Shown: positions 1 to 8,221 of the stretch, piece after piece
How positions within the stretch are numbered: the stretch's first letter is position 1
How the letters are laid out: every line of letters begins with the position of its first letter
Origin: Bordetella flabilis
Lineage (GTDB): Bacteria > Pseudomonadota > Gammaproteobacteria > Burkholderiales > Burkholderiaceae_B
DNA length: 64,000 nucleotides
Assembly (NCBI RefSeq): GCF_001676725.1
Contig: NZ_CP016172.1
Coordinates: forward strand, 2,232,001-2,296,000
Direction of reading: 5' to 3'
Program-made: the position numbers and the translations under genes
The notes under the pieces: model-generated
What the model was told of the DNA's origin: nothing
Seen by the model: the letters and a program-made list of their open reading frames with translations, nothing else
Database searches by the model: none

Positions 1-92
1 GCGCGAAATCGCGCATCCGCTGTAGGGGCGGACATGCGAGGCGGCCGATAGGGGCCGGGATACGCCGGACACCAGGCCAGCCATCAAAAGGC

Positions 93-116
93 GATGCCGG
101 GAAGACGCCCGGCATC
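93..116 (-). terminator. Probable terminator after 2-hydroxyacid dehydrogenase
   Basis: Perfect 9-bp inverted repeat (GATGCCGGG / CCCGGCATC) around a 6-base loop, 17 bases past the end of the minus-strand dehydrogenase gene. On the minus strand the hairpin is followed shortly by CTTTT. The T run is short, so termination efficiency is uncertain. Confidence 0.55.
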
Positions 117-132
117 GATTGGACCCGATCGG

Positions 133-1092
133 CTACTCCGTGACCGGCGTGATGACCTTGCCGGTTGCCAGGAAAGATTCCAGGTTGGCGATCATCAGGT
201 TTTCCATTTCGCTGCGCGTCTCGTAGGTGGCACTGCCGATGTGCGGAAGCAGTACGAGGTTGTCGTTGGCCTTCAGTTCGTCGGGAACCTTGGGTTCGTG
301 CTCGAACACGTCCAGCGCCGCGCTGCCTACCTTGCCGGCCTGCAGTGCCTGGATCAGCGCGGCCTCGTCGATGACCGGCCCGCGCGCGATGTTGATAATG
401 GTGCCCTTCGGGCCCAGGGCTTCCAGGACTTCACGGGAAATCAGATGGTAGGTCGCGGGACCGCCCACGGTGGCCACCACCAGGAAGTCCGCCCATGCCG
501 CCAGGTCCACGAGCGACGCCTCGTACCGGTAGGGCGCATCATCGCGGGGGCGCCGGCTATGGTAACGCACGTCCATGTCAAAGCCGGTACCCCGCTTGGC
601 GATGGCCTGTCCGATGCGGCCCAGCCCGACGATCCCGAGCTTCTTCCCGCTGACCCGGGAGCCCAGCGGGATACTGCCGTGCACCTGGCCCCAGGCGCCG
701 CTGCGCACGAAGCGATCGCCATAGGCGATCCGGCGCGCGGCCGCGATCATCAGCCCCCATGCCAGATCGGCCACGCAGTCGGTCAGGACGTCCGGCGTGT
801 TGCTGACCTGGATGCCGCGTCGCTGGGCGGCCGCGATATCCAGGGTCTCGTAGCCCACGCCCCAGCTGCAGATGGCCTTGAGGTCGGGCAGCGCTTCGAT
901 CATTTCCGCGGTGCAGCCGAAGCTGGCGGAGGTCACCAGCGCCGTGATGCCCGTGCCATGCTCGGCCAGCGCCGCTTTGCGATCCGGGTACTTCCATAGC
1001 TCGACGACGTCGTAGTCCCGCGCCAGGCGGTCGTTGGCGGTGGGAGAGCCGGCATAGGAGCCGACCTGGATGATGCGTTGCTTGGCGGTCAT
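133..1092 (-). CDS. 2-hydroxyacid dehydrogenase (hydroxypyruvate/glyoxylate/2-ketogluconate reductase type)
   Basis: D-isomer-specific NAD(P)-dependent 2-hydroxyacid dehydrogenase, 319 residues, the usual family length. Visible: the nucleotide-binding GLGRIG motif (about 156-161) and the catalytic triad of R237 in NIARG, E266 in FEHEP and H284 in PHIGSAT. Such enzymes reduce short 2-keto acids (hydroxypyruvate, glyoxylate, 2-ketogluconate) in the cytoplasm. It lies 38 bases downstream of the Bug receptor gene on the same strand and opposite a GarL-like aldolase cluster. A role in disposing of tartronate semialdehyde/hydroxypyruvate produced there is plausible, but this is inference. The exact substrate cannot be read from the sequence. 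Confidence 0.85.
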   Translation of the reverse strand: MTAKQRIIQVGSYAGSPTANDRLARDYDVVELWKYPDRKAALAEHGTGITALVTSASFGCTAEMIEALPDLKAICSWGVGYETLDIAAAQRRGIQVSNTPDVLTDCVADLAWGLMIAAARRIAYGDRFVRSGAWGQVHGSIPLGSRVSGKKLGIVGLGRIGQAIAKRGTGFDMDVRYHSRRPRDDAPYRYEASLVDLAAWADFLVVATVGGPATYHLISREVLEALGPKGTIINIARGPVIDEAALIQALQAGKVGSAALDVFEHEPKVPDELKANDNLVLLPHIGSATYETRSEMENLMIANLESFLATGKVITPVTE

Positions 1093-1130
1093 GTCGTGGT
1101 TCGCTCGCAGGGAAAATCAGCAGCGCAATG

Positions 1131-2102
1131 CTACTCCAACTTGATGTTGGCCTTGCTGATGACGTCTTGCCAGCGCTTGACTTCGCCCTGCTGGAACTTG
1201 GTGAATTCGTCGGGACTGCTTGCGACGACCTCGAAGCCGAGCCCTTGCAGGGTCTTTTCCACGGCAGGGTCGCGCAGCGTCTTGCGCAAGGCATCGGAGA
1301 GCTTGCCCACGATGTCGGCCGGCGTGGCCGCCGGCACGGCAAAGCCTTGCCAGGAGTAGACCACCATGTCCTTGATGCCCGTTTCACCGATGGTCGGGAC
1401 ATTCGGCAGGTCCGGGATGCGCGCATCGCCTGTGGTGGCCAGGGCTTTCAGCTTGCCGGCCTTGATATGGGTCAGCACGGCGCCCAGGTTCTGGAACGAG
1501 ACGTTGACCTGGTTGCCCAACAGGTCGCTGATGGCAGCCGCGCCGCCGCGGTAAGGCACATCGACACCAGTGGTATCGGTCTTCTGGCGGAACAGCACCG
1601 CGGAGAGGTGATCCGACGATCCCGTGCCCGAGGATGCATAGGAGACTGCACCCGGGTTCTTCTTGGCATAGGCCACCAGTTCCTCGACCGAATTGGCGGG
1701 GAAGTTGGGCGAGGCCACCAGTACGTTCGGGTTGCGCACCGCCATGGTCAGGTAGCGGAAGTCTTTGCTCGGGTTGTAGGAGAGGTCCTTGTACAGCGCC
1801 TGGTTGATCGAGAAGGTGCCGATGGAGCCGACCATCATGGTGTAGCCATCCGCCGGCGCGCGGGCCAGCGCCTGGGCGCCGATCGCGCCGTTCGCTCCCG
1901 GCTTGTTTTCGACCACGAAGGTCTGGCCGAGGATCTTGTTCAGGCCGGGCAGGACCGAGCGTGCGGTGATGTCGGAAGATCCGCCGGGCACGAAGGGCAC
2001 GATGACCGTGACGGGCTTGTCGGGGTAGGCCGCCTGAGCAGGGAGGATGCCGCCGGCGAAGAGGCCGGCGGCCAGCGCGAGCGCTCGGATGGATGTGGTC
2101 AT
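1131..2102 (-). CDS. Bug-family tripartite tricarboxylate transporter substrate-binding protein
   Basis: Periplasmic solute receptor of the Bug/TctC family, 323 residues, a typical length. An N-terminal signal peptide ends near AQA (about residue 24), followed by the family-typical YPDKPVTVIVPFVPGGSSD and a central VPYRGGAAAISDLLGNQV stretch. Bug receptors bind carboxylates, sugar acids or amino acids. Many are orphans without adjacent TctA/TctB membrane subunits, and none is encoded here. The gene is transcribed divergently from the lyase/regulator/aldolase genes and is followed by the 2-hydroxyacid dehydrogenase. The receptor therefore probably captures the substrate degraded by this cluster. 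The ligand is unknown. Confidence 0.9.
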   Translation of the reverse strand: MTTSIRALALAAGLFAGGILPAQAAYPDKPVTVIVPFVPGGSSDITARSVLPGLNKILGQTFVVENKPGANGAIGAQALARAPADGYTMMVGSIGTFSINQALYKDLSYNPSKDFRYLTMAVRNPNVLVASPNFPANSVEELVAYAKKNPGAVSYASSGTGSSDHLSAVLFRQKTDTTGVDVPYRGGAAAISDLLGNQVNVSFQNLGAVLTHIKAGKLKALATTGDARIPDLPNVPTIGETGIKDMVVYSWQGFAVPAATPADIVGKLSDALRKTLRDPAVEKTLQGLGFEVVASSPDEFTKFQQGEVKRWQDVISKANIKLE

Positions 2103-2225
2103 GGTGTCTCCTGGCTTTTATCGACGGCGCGCCTCGCAGGACGGCGTGCACGCCTTGGTCGCCGCCCGCCATCGGGCGCCGTGCTTGTAAAACAACTATA
2201 TGTATTGAGCCATGATATGTCAACC

Positions 2226-2235
2226 AAGTATACTT
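2226..2235. promoter_or_regulatory. Candidate GntR/FCD-type operator palindrome
   Basis: Perfect 10-bp palindrome AAGTATACTT in the 229-bp divergent intergenic region between the Bug receptor gene and the DHDPS-family gene. It resembles the short TTGTATACAA-like operators known for FadR/FCD GntR regulators, and a GntR/FCD regulator gene lies in this cluster. AT-rich sequence just upstream (about 2188-2220) could hold promoters for both directions. The assignment is inference. Confidence 0.35.
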
Positions 2236-2331
2236 CCCAGTAGACGCGGGCTGCCTTGTCCGACAACGTCGCACACGGTCAGCCAGCGCTGTGACCGGTG
2301 TGCGGCGCACCTTCCAACCAGGAGTTCTCCG

Positions 2332-3261
2332 ATGAAAACCACGCCCGTCACGGTGGAGGACCTGCGCCGGTCCGTGATCGCCGTACCGCCGCTGGCCCGC
2401 AATGCCGATCTGACGCTCAACCCGCAGGCCAACGGGGCGCTGTTGCGCCACCTGGAGCAGGGCGGCGTGCGCAGCGTGATGTACGGCGGCAACGCCAATT
2501 TCTATAACGTCGGCGTCGGCGAATACGCGCGTCTGGTGGATTTCCTCGCCGAAACCGCGGGCCCGGATACCTGGGTTCTGCCTTCGGCCGGCCCGGACTA
2601 CGGCAAGCTGATGGATCAGGCGATGATATTGAAATCGCGCGCCTTCCCCACCGCCATGCTGCTGCCGATGTCTTTTCCCTTCACCGACGCCGGCCTGGCG
2701 GACGGGATCCGGCGCTTCAGCGACGCCATATCGCGTCCGGTGGTCGTGTATATCAAGGCGTCCGACTACATTGCCCCGAACACCCTGGCCCGCCTCGTCC
2801 AGGAGGGCCGCATCGTGGCGGTCAAGTACGCGGTCGTGCGCGAGGAGCCAGCGCAAGATCCCTATCTCTCCGCGCTGCTCAAGGAAGTCGACTCGCGGCT
2901 GGTGGTCAGCGGGATCGGGGAGCGGCCCGCCATCGTGCATGTGCGCGATTTCGGGCTGCAAAGTTTCACCTCGGGCTCGGTGTGCGTGGCACCGCGGGGT
3001 TCCATGGAGTTGCTGCGGCACTTGCAGGAGGGCAGGCACAAGGAGGCCGAGCGGGTACGGGCGGCCTATATCCCGCTGGAAGACTGCCGGGACGCGATCA
3101 GCCCGATCCGGGTCTTGCATGATGCGGTGACCCTGGCCGGTATTGCCGACATGGGGCCCATGCTGCCCCTGATGACGGGGCTCACGGCCGCCGAGCGTGA
3201 ACGGGTCGCGCCGGTCGCCCGCGCCTTGCTCGAACGCGACCGCGACATGCTGGTCGCCTGA
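2332..3261 (+). CDS. Dihydrodipicolinate synthase/N-acetylneuraminate lyase family protein
   Basis: Schiff-base aldolase/dehydratase of the DapA superfamily, 309 residues from the ATG at 2332, which has an AGGAG site 10 bases upstream (the frame is open further 5' but lacks a better start). The lysine expected to form the imine is K165 in IVAVKYAVV, and the conserved tyrosine is Y140 in VVVYIK. The usual GGTGE carboxylate-binding loop is replaced by GGNANF (about 52-57), so it is unlikely to be a true DapA. Context with a GarL-like aldolase and Ldh_2 dehydrogenase suggests cleavage or dehydration of a 2-keto-3-deoxy sugar acid. First gene of a plus-strand run with the regulator, dehydrogenase and aldolase. 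Confidence 0.8.
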   Translation: MKTTPVTVEDLRRSVIAVPPLARNADLTLNPQANGALLRHLEQGGVRSVMYGGNANFYNVGVGEYARLVDFLAETAGPDTWVLPSAGPDYGKLMDQAMILKSRAFPTAMLLPMSFPFTDAGLADGIRRFSDAISRPVVVYIKASDYIAPNTLARLVQEGRIVAVKYAVVREEPAQDPYLSALLKEVDSRLVVSGIGERPAIVHVRDFGLQSFTSGSVCVAPRGSMELLRHLQEGRHKEAERVRAAYIPLEDCRDAISPIRVLHDAVTLAGIADMGPMLPLMTGLTAAERERVAPVARALLERDRDMLVA

Positions 3262-3325
3262 CAGCGCGCCCCGCCGCATGGCGGTCGATGGCGTACGATT
3301 GCCGCTCGACCGAAAGGAGAGCCAT

Positions 3326-4189
3326 TTGTCTTCAAAGCAACGCGCGCCCGACGCCGGACCCGAAAGTGCCGGCGTTGGCGACCGCCCGGCGCCATCCCTG
3401 CCATCACTGTCGCGAGCCGCCGACCCCGGGCGGGTTGCCGATACGTCGCGGCAGCTCGACGCAGGCACTGCCGGCGAAGGCCTTCGCATGCTCGATCGCG
3501 GCCAGCGGGTGCGGCTTGGCGACCAGCTCTACGGCCAGATTTTCGATCGCATCGCGTCAGGCCAATTGAATGTCGGCGACAAACTGCCGTCGGAACACGA
3601 AATCTGCGAGCAGTTCGGGGTGTCGCGCCCCGTTGTCCGCGAAGCGCTGCTGCGCCTGCGCGCCGATGGCCTGGTCAGCGCATACCAGGGCTTGGGCACT
3701 TTCGTCATCCATCAACCTGCTCCCCGCCTGAAGACTTTTGGCGACGTGCAGAACGTCGGCGCCTATCTTCGCGCGCAAGAGGTGCGCGTGGCACTGGAGG
3801 GCGATGCCGCCCGCCTGGCGGCGATGCGGCGCACCGACGAACAGCTCAAGAAAATCGTCGATGCACACCAGGCCTTCGCGGAAGGACTGGCGCTCGGCAG
3901 GGTATCGGCCGAGGTCGACCTGGCCTTCCATGCCAGCATTGCCGAGGCCAGCGGCAACGACTTTTTCCCCGGTGTGCTGGAGACGATCCACGAATCCATC
4001 CATGGCTTCATGCGTCTGTCGCTCAACCTGACGCGCACGGGGTCGCGGCAGCGCGCGGAACGCGTCATGGACGAGCACGCCAGCATACTGGCGGCGATCC
4101 GCGAACAGGACGGTGAGCGCGCGCGCACCGCCATGCAGTTCCACCTGGGCCAGGCCCGGTATCGGCTGGTGGACCGCGAACGCGATTGA
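3326..4189 (+). CDS. GntR family transcriptional regulator, FCD (FadR) subfamily
   Basis: DNA-binding repressor/activator, 287 residues from a TTG start at 3326 preceded by a near-perfect AAAGGAGA site at 5-base spacing. An ATG at 3488 with weaker GAAGG is the alternative and would remove a disordered Pro/Ala-rich 54-residue extension. The winged-helix segment (VRLGDQLYGQIFDRIASGQL ... LPSEHEICEQFGVSRPVVREAL) is followed by an all-helical FCD effector domain with metal-ligand-like residues in EVDLAFHASIAEASGN and a late EH...H pattern. It likely senses a carboxylic acid and controls this catabolic island, including the divergent receptor gene. Confidence 0.88.
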   Translation: MSSKQRAPDAGPESAGVGDRPAPSLPSLSRAADPGRVADTSRQLDAGTAGEGLRMLDRGQRVRLGDQLYGQIFDRIASGQLNVGDKLPSEHEICEQFGVSRPVVREALLRLRADGLVSAYQGLGTFVIHQPAPRLKTFGDVQNVGAYLRAQEVRVALEGDAARLAAMRRTDEQLKKIVDAHQAFAEGLALGRVSAEVDLAFHASIAEASGNDFFPGVLETIHESIHGFMRLSLNLTRTGSRQRAERVMDEHASILAAIREQDGERARTAMQFHLGQARYRLVDRERD

Positions 4190-4291
4190 CGCGCGGCGGC
4201 GCCCTGCTCGCGAAGGGGAGGGCGGACCGATCCCTCGCCACGAGGAGAAATGCAGGGATCCGGTCGCGGTAGCAACGATAAGGAGACAGCA

Positions 4292-5419
4292 GTGGCAGGC
4301 ACAGGGGCAATAAGCTGGAACGCGTCGCCGCAGAGCGTGCGGGAACAGATATCGCGGGTTCTGCTGGCCTGGGGCATGCAGCCGGACCTCGCCGAGGTGA
4401 CGGCCAGCCTCATGAGTGAAACGGATCTGCTCGGCATCGATTCGCACGGCATTTCGATGCTGCCCAGCTACGAGGAAAAACTCCTCGCGGGCACCCTGGC
4501 GATCGACGCCCGCCCGCGGCTGGTGCGCGATGGGCAGGCGTCGGCCTTGCTGGATGGCATGGGCGGGCTGGGTTATCCCGTTGCGGCGCAAGCGATGCAA
4601 CTGGCGGTGGACAAGGCATTGGCGAGCGGCGTCGGCGCCGTAGCCGTGCGCAATTCGCATCACTTCGGAGCGGCAGGCGTGTATGCGCGCATCGCCGTGC
4701 GCCGCGGCGTGGTCGGACTGGTCACCAGCAGCGCCAACGGAATCATCATGGTGCCGACCGGCGCTGCCATGCCCATGCTCGGCACCAATCCCATCGCCTT
4801 TGCCGCCCCTGCCGCCCGCAACGAGCCGTTCGTGCTCGACATGGCCACGACGACCGTGGCCGCCAACAAGGTGAAGGTGTACGACTTCCATGGCAAGCCC
4901 TTGCCGCCGGGCTGGGCCGTGGACGGACGCGGTAAACCGGTCACCGATGCGGCGCAGGCCATGGCATACATCTTCCAGCATCCGGAAGGCGGGCTGACCC
5001 CCCTGGGGGGTACCGCCGCAATGAGCAGCCACAAGGGCTACGGGCTGGCCATGATGGCCCAGATCCTCGGCTCCACGCTCACCGGGAGCGGATTCGCGGC
5101 CCTGCACGCCAAACGCCGGCGGCCAGGGGAACCCGACAACATCGGCCATTTCTTCCTGGCCTTGAACCCGGATGCTTTCCGTGACGCGGGCTCCTTCGAG
5201 GCCGACCTGGACGAGATGATCGATGCGATGCACGAAACGCCGCGCGCCCATCCCGATGTCCCGGTCCTGGTGGCGGGAGAACCGGAGGCGGCCCAACGCG
5301 CCCGGCGCGAGCGGGAGGGCATTCCAATCCCGGCCGCGCTGGATGCCCGCCTGCGGGACATTTGCACGCGCTGCAAGGCGCCCTACGTACTGGCGCCAGT
5401 CCAAGGTGCTGCTCGATAA
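4292..5419 (+). CDS. Malate/L-lactate dehydrogenase (Ldh_2) family oxidoreductase
   Basis: NAD(P)-dependent oxidoreductase of the Ldh_2 family (also ureidoglycolate, 2,3-diketogulonate and pyrroline/piperideine-2-carboxylate reductases), 375 residues from a GTG at 4292 with AGGAG at 4281-4285. Family signatures visible: GIDSHGISMLPSY near the N terminus (about 47-59), NSHHFGAAGVYA, a GTNPIAFAAP stretch and SSHKGYGLAMM. The reaction is reversible 2-keto/2-hydroxy (or imino) acid reduction in the cytosol. It sits between the GntR regulator and the aldolase gene, so it probably acts on an intermediate of the same sugar-acid pathway. The precise substrate cannot be assigned. Confidence 0.85.
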   Translation: MAGTGAISWNASPQSVREQISRVLLAWGMQPDLAEVTASLMSETDLLGIDSHGISMLPSYEEKLLAGTLAIDARPRLVRDGQASALLDGMGGLGYPVAAQAMQLAVDKALASGVGAVAVRNSHHFGAAGVYARIAVRRGVVGLVTSSANGIIMVPTGAAMPMLGTNPIAFAAPAARNEPFVLDMATTTVAANKVKVYDFHGKPLPPGWAVDGRGKPVTDAAQAMAYIFQHPEGGLTPLGGTAAMSSHKGYGLAMMAQILGSTLTGSGFAALHAKRRRPGEPDNIGHFFLALNPDAFRDAGSFEADLDEMIDAMHETPRAHPDVPVLVAGEPEAAQRARREREGIPIPAALDARLRDICTRCKAPYVLAPVQGAAR

Positions 5420-5476
5420 ACCCCGCCGACGCGGACCTTCCTGGTCCGGGTCTTTTCCTCCATAGGATTGCATACG

Positions 5477-6241
5477 ATGACTTCGTCGCTACCCAACCGC
5501 TTTCGCCAACGCATTCTCGCGCGCGAGCAGGTGATCGGATTCTGGATGAGCATGGCCAGCCATATCACTGCAGAATTGGCCGGGCTGGCGGGTTATGACT
5601 GGCTGCTGCTGGACGGCGAGCATTCGCCCAATGATGTCCCGATGTTCCTGCAGCAGCTGCAGGCTCTGCAAGGCAGCGAATCCGCGCCGGTGGGCCGGCC
5701 CAGCATCAACGATCCGGTGGAGATCAAGCGTCTGCTGGATATCGGCTTCTACAATCTGCTGGTCCCGTTCATCGAATCCGGCGAAGAGGCCCGGCGAGCT
5801 GTCGCGGCCACCCGCTACCCGCCCGCCGGCATGCGCGGCGTGGCCGGGCTGCAGCGAAGCAACCGCTACGGGACGGTGCCCGATTATTTGGCGACCATAA
5901 ACGACAATATCTGCGTACTGCTGCAGATCGAAAGCGCGCGGGGCATCGATGCGGTGGACGACATCGCCGCAGTGGACGGTGTCGATGGGATATTCATCGG
6001 GCCCTCGGACCTGGCGGCGGCTTTGGGCCATATCGGCAATCCCGCGCATCCGGATGTACAGGCCGCGATTCGCCATCTATACGATCGCGCCACCGCGCAC
6101 GGCAAGGCCGTGGGCATCCTCGCGCCGGTTCCCGATGACGCGCGGCGTTACCTGGCCATGGGCATGCACTTCGTCGCGGTCGGAACCGACCTGGGCGTCT
6201 TCAAGCAGGCGACCTTCGCCCTGCGCGACGCCTTTCGCTAG
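5477..6241 (+). CDS. garL: HpcH/HpaI family aldolase, 2-dehydro-3-deoxyglucarate aldolase-like
   Basis: Class II divalent-metal pyruvate aldolase, 254 residues from ATG 5477 (an in-frame TTG nine bases upstream is less likely). The sequence follows E. coli GarL closely by eye: [20 protein letters not shown] (catalytic H49), [46 protein letters not shown] and [11 protein letters not shown]. GarL cleaves 2-keto-3-deoxyglucarate to pyruvate and tartronate semialdehyde. Last gene of the plus-strand catabolic run. It makes D-glucarate/galactarate-type aldarates a reasonable guess for the pathway. A related 2-keto-3-deoxy acid aldolase (RhmA/HpaI-like) is the main alternative. Confidence 0.8.
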   Translation: MTSSLPNRFRQRILAREQVIGFWMSMASHITAELAGLAGYDWLLLDGEHSPNDVPMFLQQLQALQGSESAPVGRPSINDPVEIKRLLDIGFYNLLVPFIESGEEARRAVAATRYPPAGMRGVAGLQRSNRYGTVPDYLATINDNICVLLQIESARGIDAVDDIAAVDGVDGIFIGPSDLAAALGHIGNPAHPDVQAAIRHLYDRATAHGKAVGILAPVPDDARRYLAMGMHFVAVGTDLGVFKQATFALRDAFR

Positions 6242-6588
6242 GGCGTGTTGCGTCGTGCAGGACTGCCTGGTGTGTTGGTCCGCCATGCGGGTTGCCATGC
6301 AGGCCTGCCGTGCAGGGCGGGCCATGCGACAGGATGGCGATATGCGATTTCGCCACGACACGCTGCCTGTCGCGACGTATGCCACCGCATGAAAAAAGGA
6401 CGCTCAGGGCGTCCTTTCCATTGCCGGGTGAACGTGGGCGGCGAAGCTTCCTTATATCCCCGCCCAGTAGAGGACGCAGGACCGCCTCGGCACCCACTGG
6501 CACGACGGGGCAACGCACATGCCCGCAGCATGCTGGATACTCACGCGGGACTCAGGTAGCCGTCCCCCGTATGCACAGATGCGGCAGC
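6242..6588. other. Gene-poor intergenic region between garL-like gene and rpsT
   Basis: 347 bases between convergent genes. It holds one clear hairpin terminator (6392-6417). Short reading frames here have no recognisable protein features. I see nothing else. Confidence 0.6.
6392..6417 (-). terminator. Rho-independent terminator, mainly for rpsT
   Basis: Stem AAAGGACGC / GCGTCCTTT with a 5-base loop. Read on the minus strand the stem runs into six T residues, so it fits a terminator for rpsT about 170 bases upstream. Read on the plus strand it ends in TTT and may also stop the garL-like transcript. Confidence 0.75.
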
Positions 6589-6852
6589 TCAGGCCAGCGA
6601 CTTGACCGCGGCCGACAGGCGGCTCTTGTGGCGAGCGGCCTTGTTCTTGTGGATGATGTTCTTGTCGGCGACGCGATCGATCACGCTGGTCGTCTTTTGC
6701 AGCACAGCGGTAGCGGCCGCCTTGTCACCGGCTTCCACGGCCTGGCGTACGCGCTTGATAGCGGTACGCAGCATGGAGCGCAGGCTGGAGTTGTGCTTGT
6801 TGCGTTCCACCGATTGGCGGGCACGCTTGCGGGCTTGGGCAGTATTGGCCAT
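6589..6852 (-). CDS. rpsT: 30S ribosomal protein S20
   Basis: Small basic protein, 87 residues, the normal S20 length, starting [18 protein letters not shown] and rich in Lys/Arg/Ala helices ([41 protein letters not shown]). It binds 16S rRNA early in 30S assembly. The start is the ATG at 6852; the upstream in-frame extension to 6888 would add residues not found in S20. A good sigma-70 promoter lies just upstream (6887-6914) and a T-rich hairpin downstream, so it can form its own transcription unit at the end of the long minus-strand run. Confidence 0.97.
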   Translation of the reverse strand: MANTAQARKRARQSVERNKHNSSLRSMLRTAIKRVRQAVEAGDKAAATAVLQKTTSVIDRVADKNIIHKNKAARHKSRLSAAVKSLA

Positions 6853-6886
6853 GTGCGAGTAAGTTAGAAATTCGGCAAAGCTCAAC

Positions 6887-6914
6887 ATTTTAGCAAGTCC
6901 GAGCCCAATTGCAA
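6887..6914 (-). promoter_or_regulatory. Sigma-70 promoter for rpsT
   Basis: On the minus strand TTGCAA (6909-6914) and TAAAAT (6887-6892) are separated by 16 bases, 35 bases ahead of the rpsT start. Both hexamers are close to consensus. Confidence 0.6.
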
Positions 6915-6964
6915 GCTTTACCGGACTGTGTCGAGCATATTGCGGGCGGAAAGCATCAGGCGGA

Positions 6965-7993
6965 TCAGGCCGACACCACGTCTATCGTCACCAGCCAGGG
7001 CGTTATGCGGCGTATTACGACGGGCACCGATTGCTCCAGGGCCTTGAGCGTCGCGTCGGTGTCATCCAGCGGGAATTGGCCGGTTACCAGCAGGCCGCCC
7101 GCCGCCATGGAAAGACGCAGCATCCCGCTGCGATAGGGGCGTAGCGCGGCAATGACTTCAGCCAAGGGACGATTGCGGACCGCGATCCAGCCGGTTTCCC
7201 AGGCCGCATCGGCGACGAGCTCTGCCCGGGGAGAGTCGATGCGCGCGCCGTCGAAGCGCGCCCCCATGCCGGCGCCCACGACAGCGCGGGCCTTGGCGAG
7301 GGTTTCGATTTCCACTTCATGCTCATGCACGACCACGAGGGAGCGGCGTGCCTGCTGACGCACCATGAATCGCGTGCCCAGCGCCCGCACGCTGCCCTGT
7401 TCGGTGGTGACGATGAAGGGCCGGTTCGGGTCGCGCGCAACGGATACCGTGATGGCGCCCTCCATCAGGCGGACATTACGGGCGCTGCCGGCGAAGTCGA
7501 GGCGTACGCGGGAACGCGCGTCCAGCAGTATCTGGCTGCCATCGGACAATTGATACAGGCGTCGTTCCCCTGTTGCCGTCGCTGCGTCGGCCAACAAATT
7601 ATGCAGGGGGTAGACCTCGTTGACGGCAGCCCCGGTCACCAGGGTGGCCAGCACGCCGCCCGCGGCCATAACAACGCGCCGCCGGGCATGGTTCACGCGC
7701 AAATGCCTGGGTACGAGTACCGGAGGAGCGGGCGCCGCGGTGGCAGCCACCGTGCCACGCTGCCCGGAGGTGGAAAAACCGATAGGGTAGAAGTCGCTGA
7801 GGCGCCCGAACGAAGAGCCCAGCGCCGACGTAAGTTGCTGCCATGCGCTTTCGTGCATGGGATCCTGGGCTCGCCACGCCAGAAAGTCCGCGTAGTCCGA
7901 TTGGGACGCGCGACCAGAACGCAGCAGCAGCAGCCAGTTGACGACCTGGTCTGCGACGGGCGTTGACTTGTCCGAGGGGGCGTCCTGTTCCAA
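6965..7993 (-). CDS. FecR family anti-sigma/sigma-regulator protein (no adjacent FecI)
   Basis: FecR-like protein, about 342 residues. Visible: an N-terminal cytoplasmic DUF4880-type helix region ([30 protein letters not shown]), one central membrane segment (about [19 protein letters not shown]) and a periplasmic FecR domain ([20 protein letters not shown] ... [12 protein letters not shown] ... [11 protein letters not shown]) with a C-terminal secretin/STN-like part. Family role: relays outer-membrane TonB-receptor occupancy to an ECF sigma factor. No FecI-type sigma gene or TonB receptor is adjacent. The start is uncertain: TTG at 7993 is the first reasonable candidate and an in-frame stop lies about 45 bases upstream. 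Flanked by murJ and rpsT on the same strand. Confidence 0.85.
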   Translation of the reverse strand: MEQDAPSDKSTPVADQVVNWLLLLRSGRASQSDYADFLAWRAQDPMHESAWQQLTSALGSSFGRLSDFYPIGFSTSGQRGTVAATAAPAPPVLVPRHLRVNHARRRVVMAAGGVLATLVTGAAVNEVYPLHNLLADAATATGERRLYQLSDGSQILLDARSRVRLDFAGSARNVRLMEGAITVSVARDPNRPFIVTTEQGSVRALGTRFMVRQQARRSLVVVHEHEVEIETLAKARAVVGAGMGARFDGARIDSPRAELVADAAWETGWIAVRNRPLAEVIAALRPYRSGMLRLSMAAGGLLVTGQFPLDDTDATLKALEQSVPVVIRRITPWLVTIDVVSA

Positions 7994-8221
7994 AAGGCGT
8001 TCCAGCGTGGCCGTGAGGGTGTCGAAATGTAAATATTAAAGCGTTTTATCAAGAATCGGGGCAATTTGCCAGTGGGGTAAGCAAAAAATGATTCAACGGA
8101 CCATATGTCCGGATGGGAAGCCTAATACCTTCGTGTGGCGCCGGGGGTTGGGACCCATACGGGATCGTTGCACCACCCCCATTCCGCCCCAACATGCCGG
8201 AACTACCGCGATACCGCCAGT

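Noticed and set aside
1384..3489. 701-codon minus-strand open frame across the Bug and DHDPS-family genes
   Set aside because: Overlaps two real genes out of frame, with no domain signal.
3557..5473. 638-codon minus-strand open frame opposite the GntR and Ldh_2 genes
   Set aside because: Both plus-strand genes have clear motifs and ribosome sites; this is an antisense artefact.
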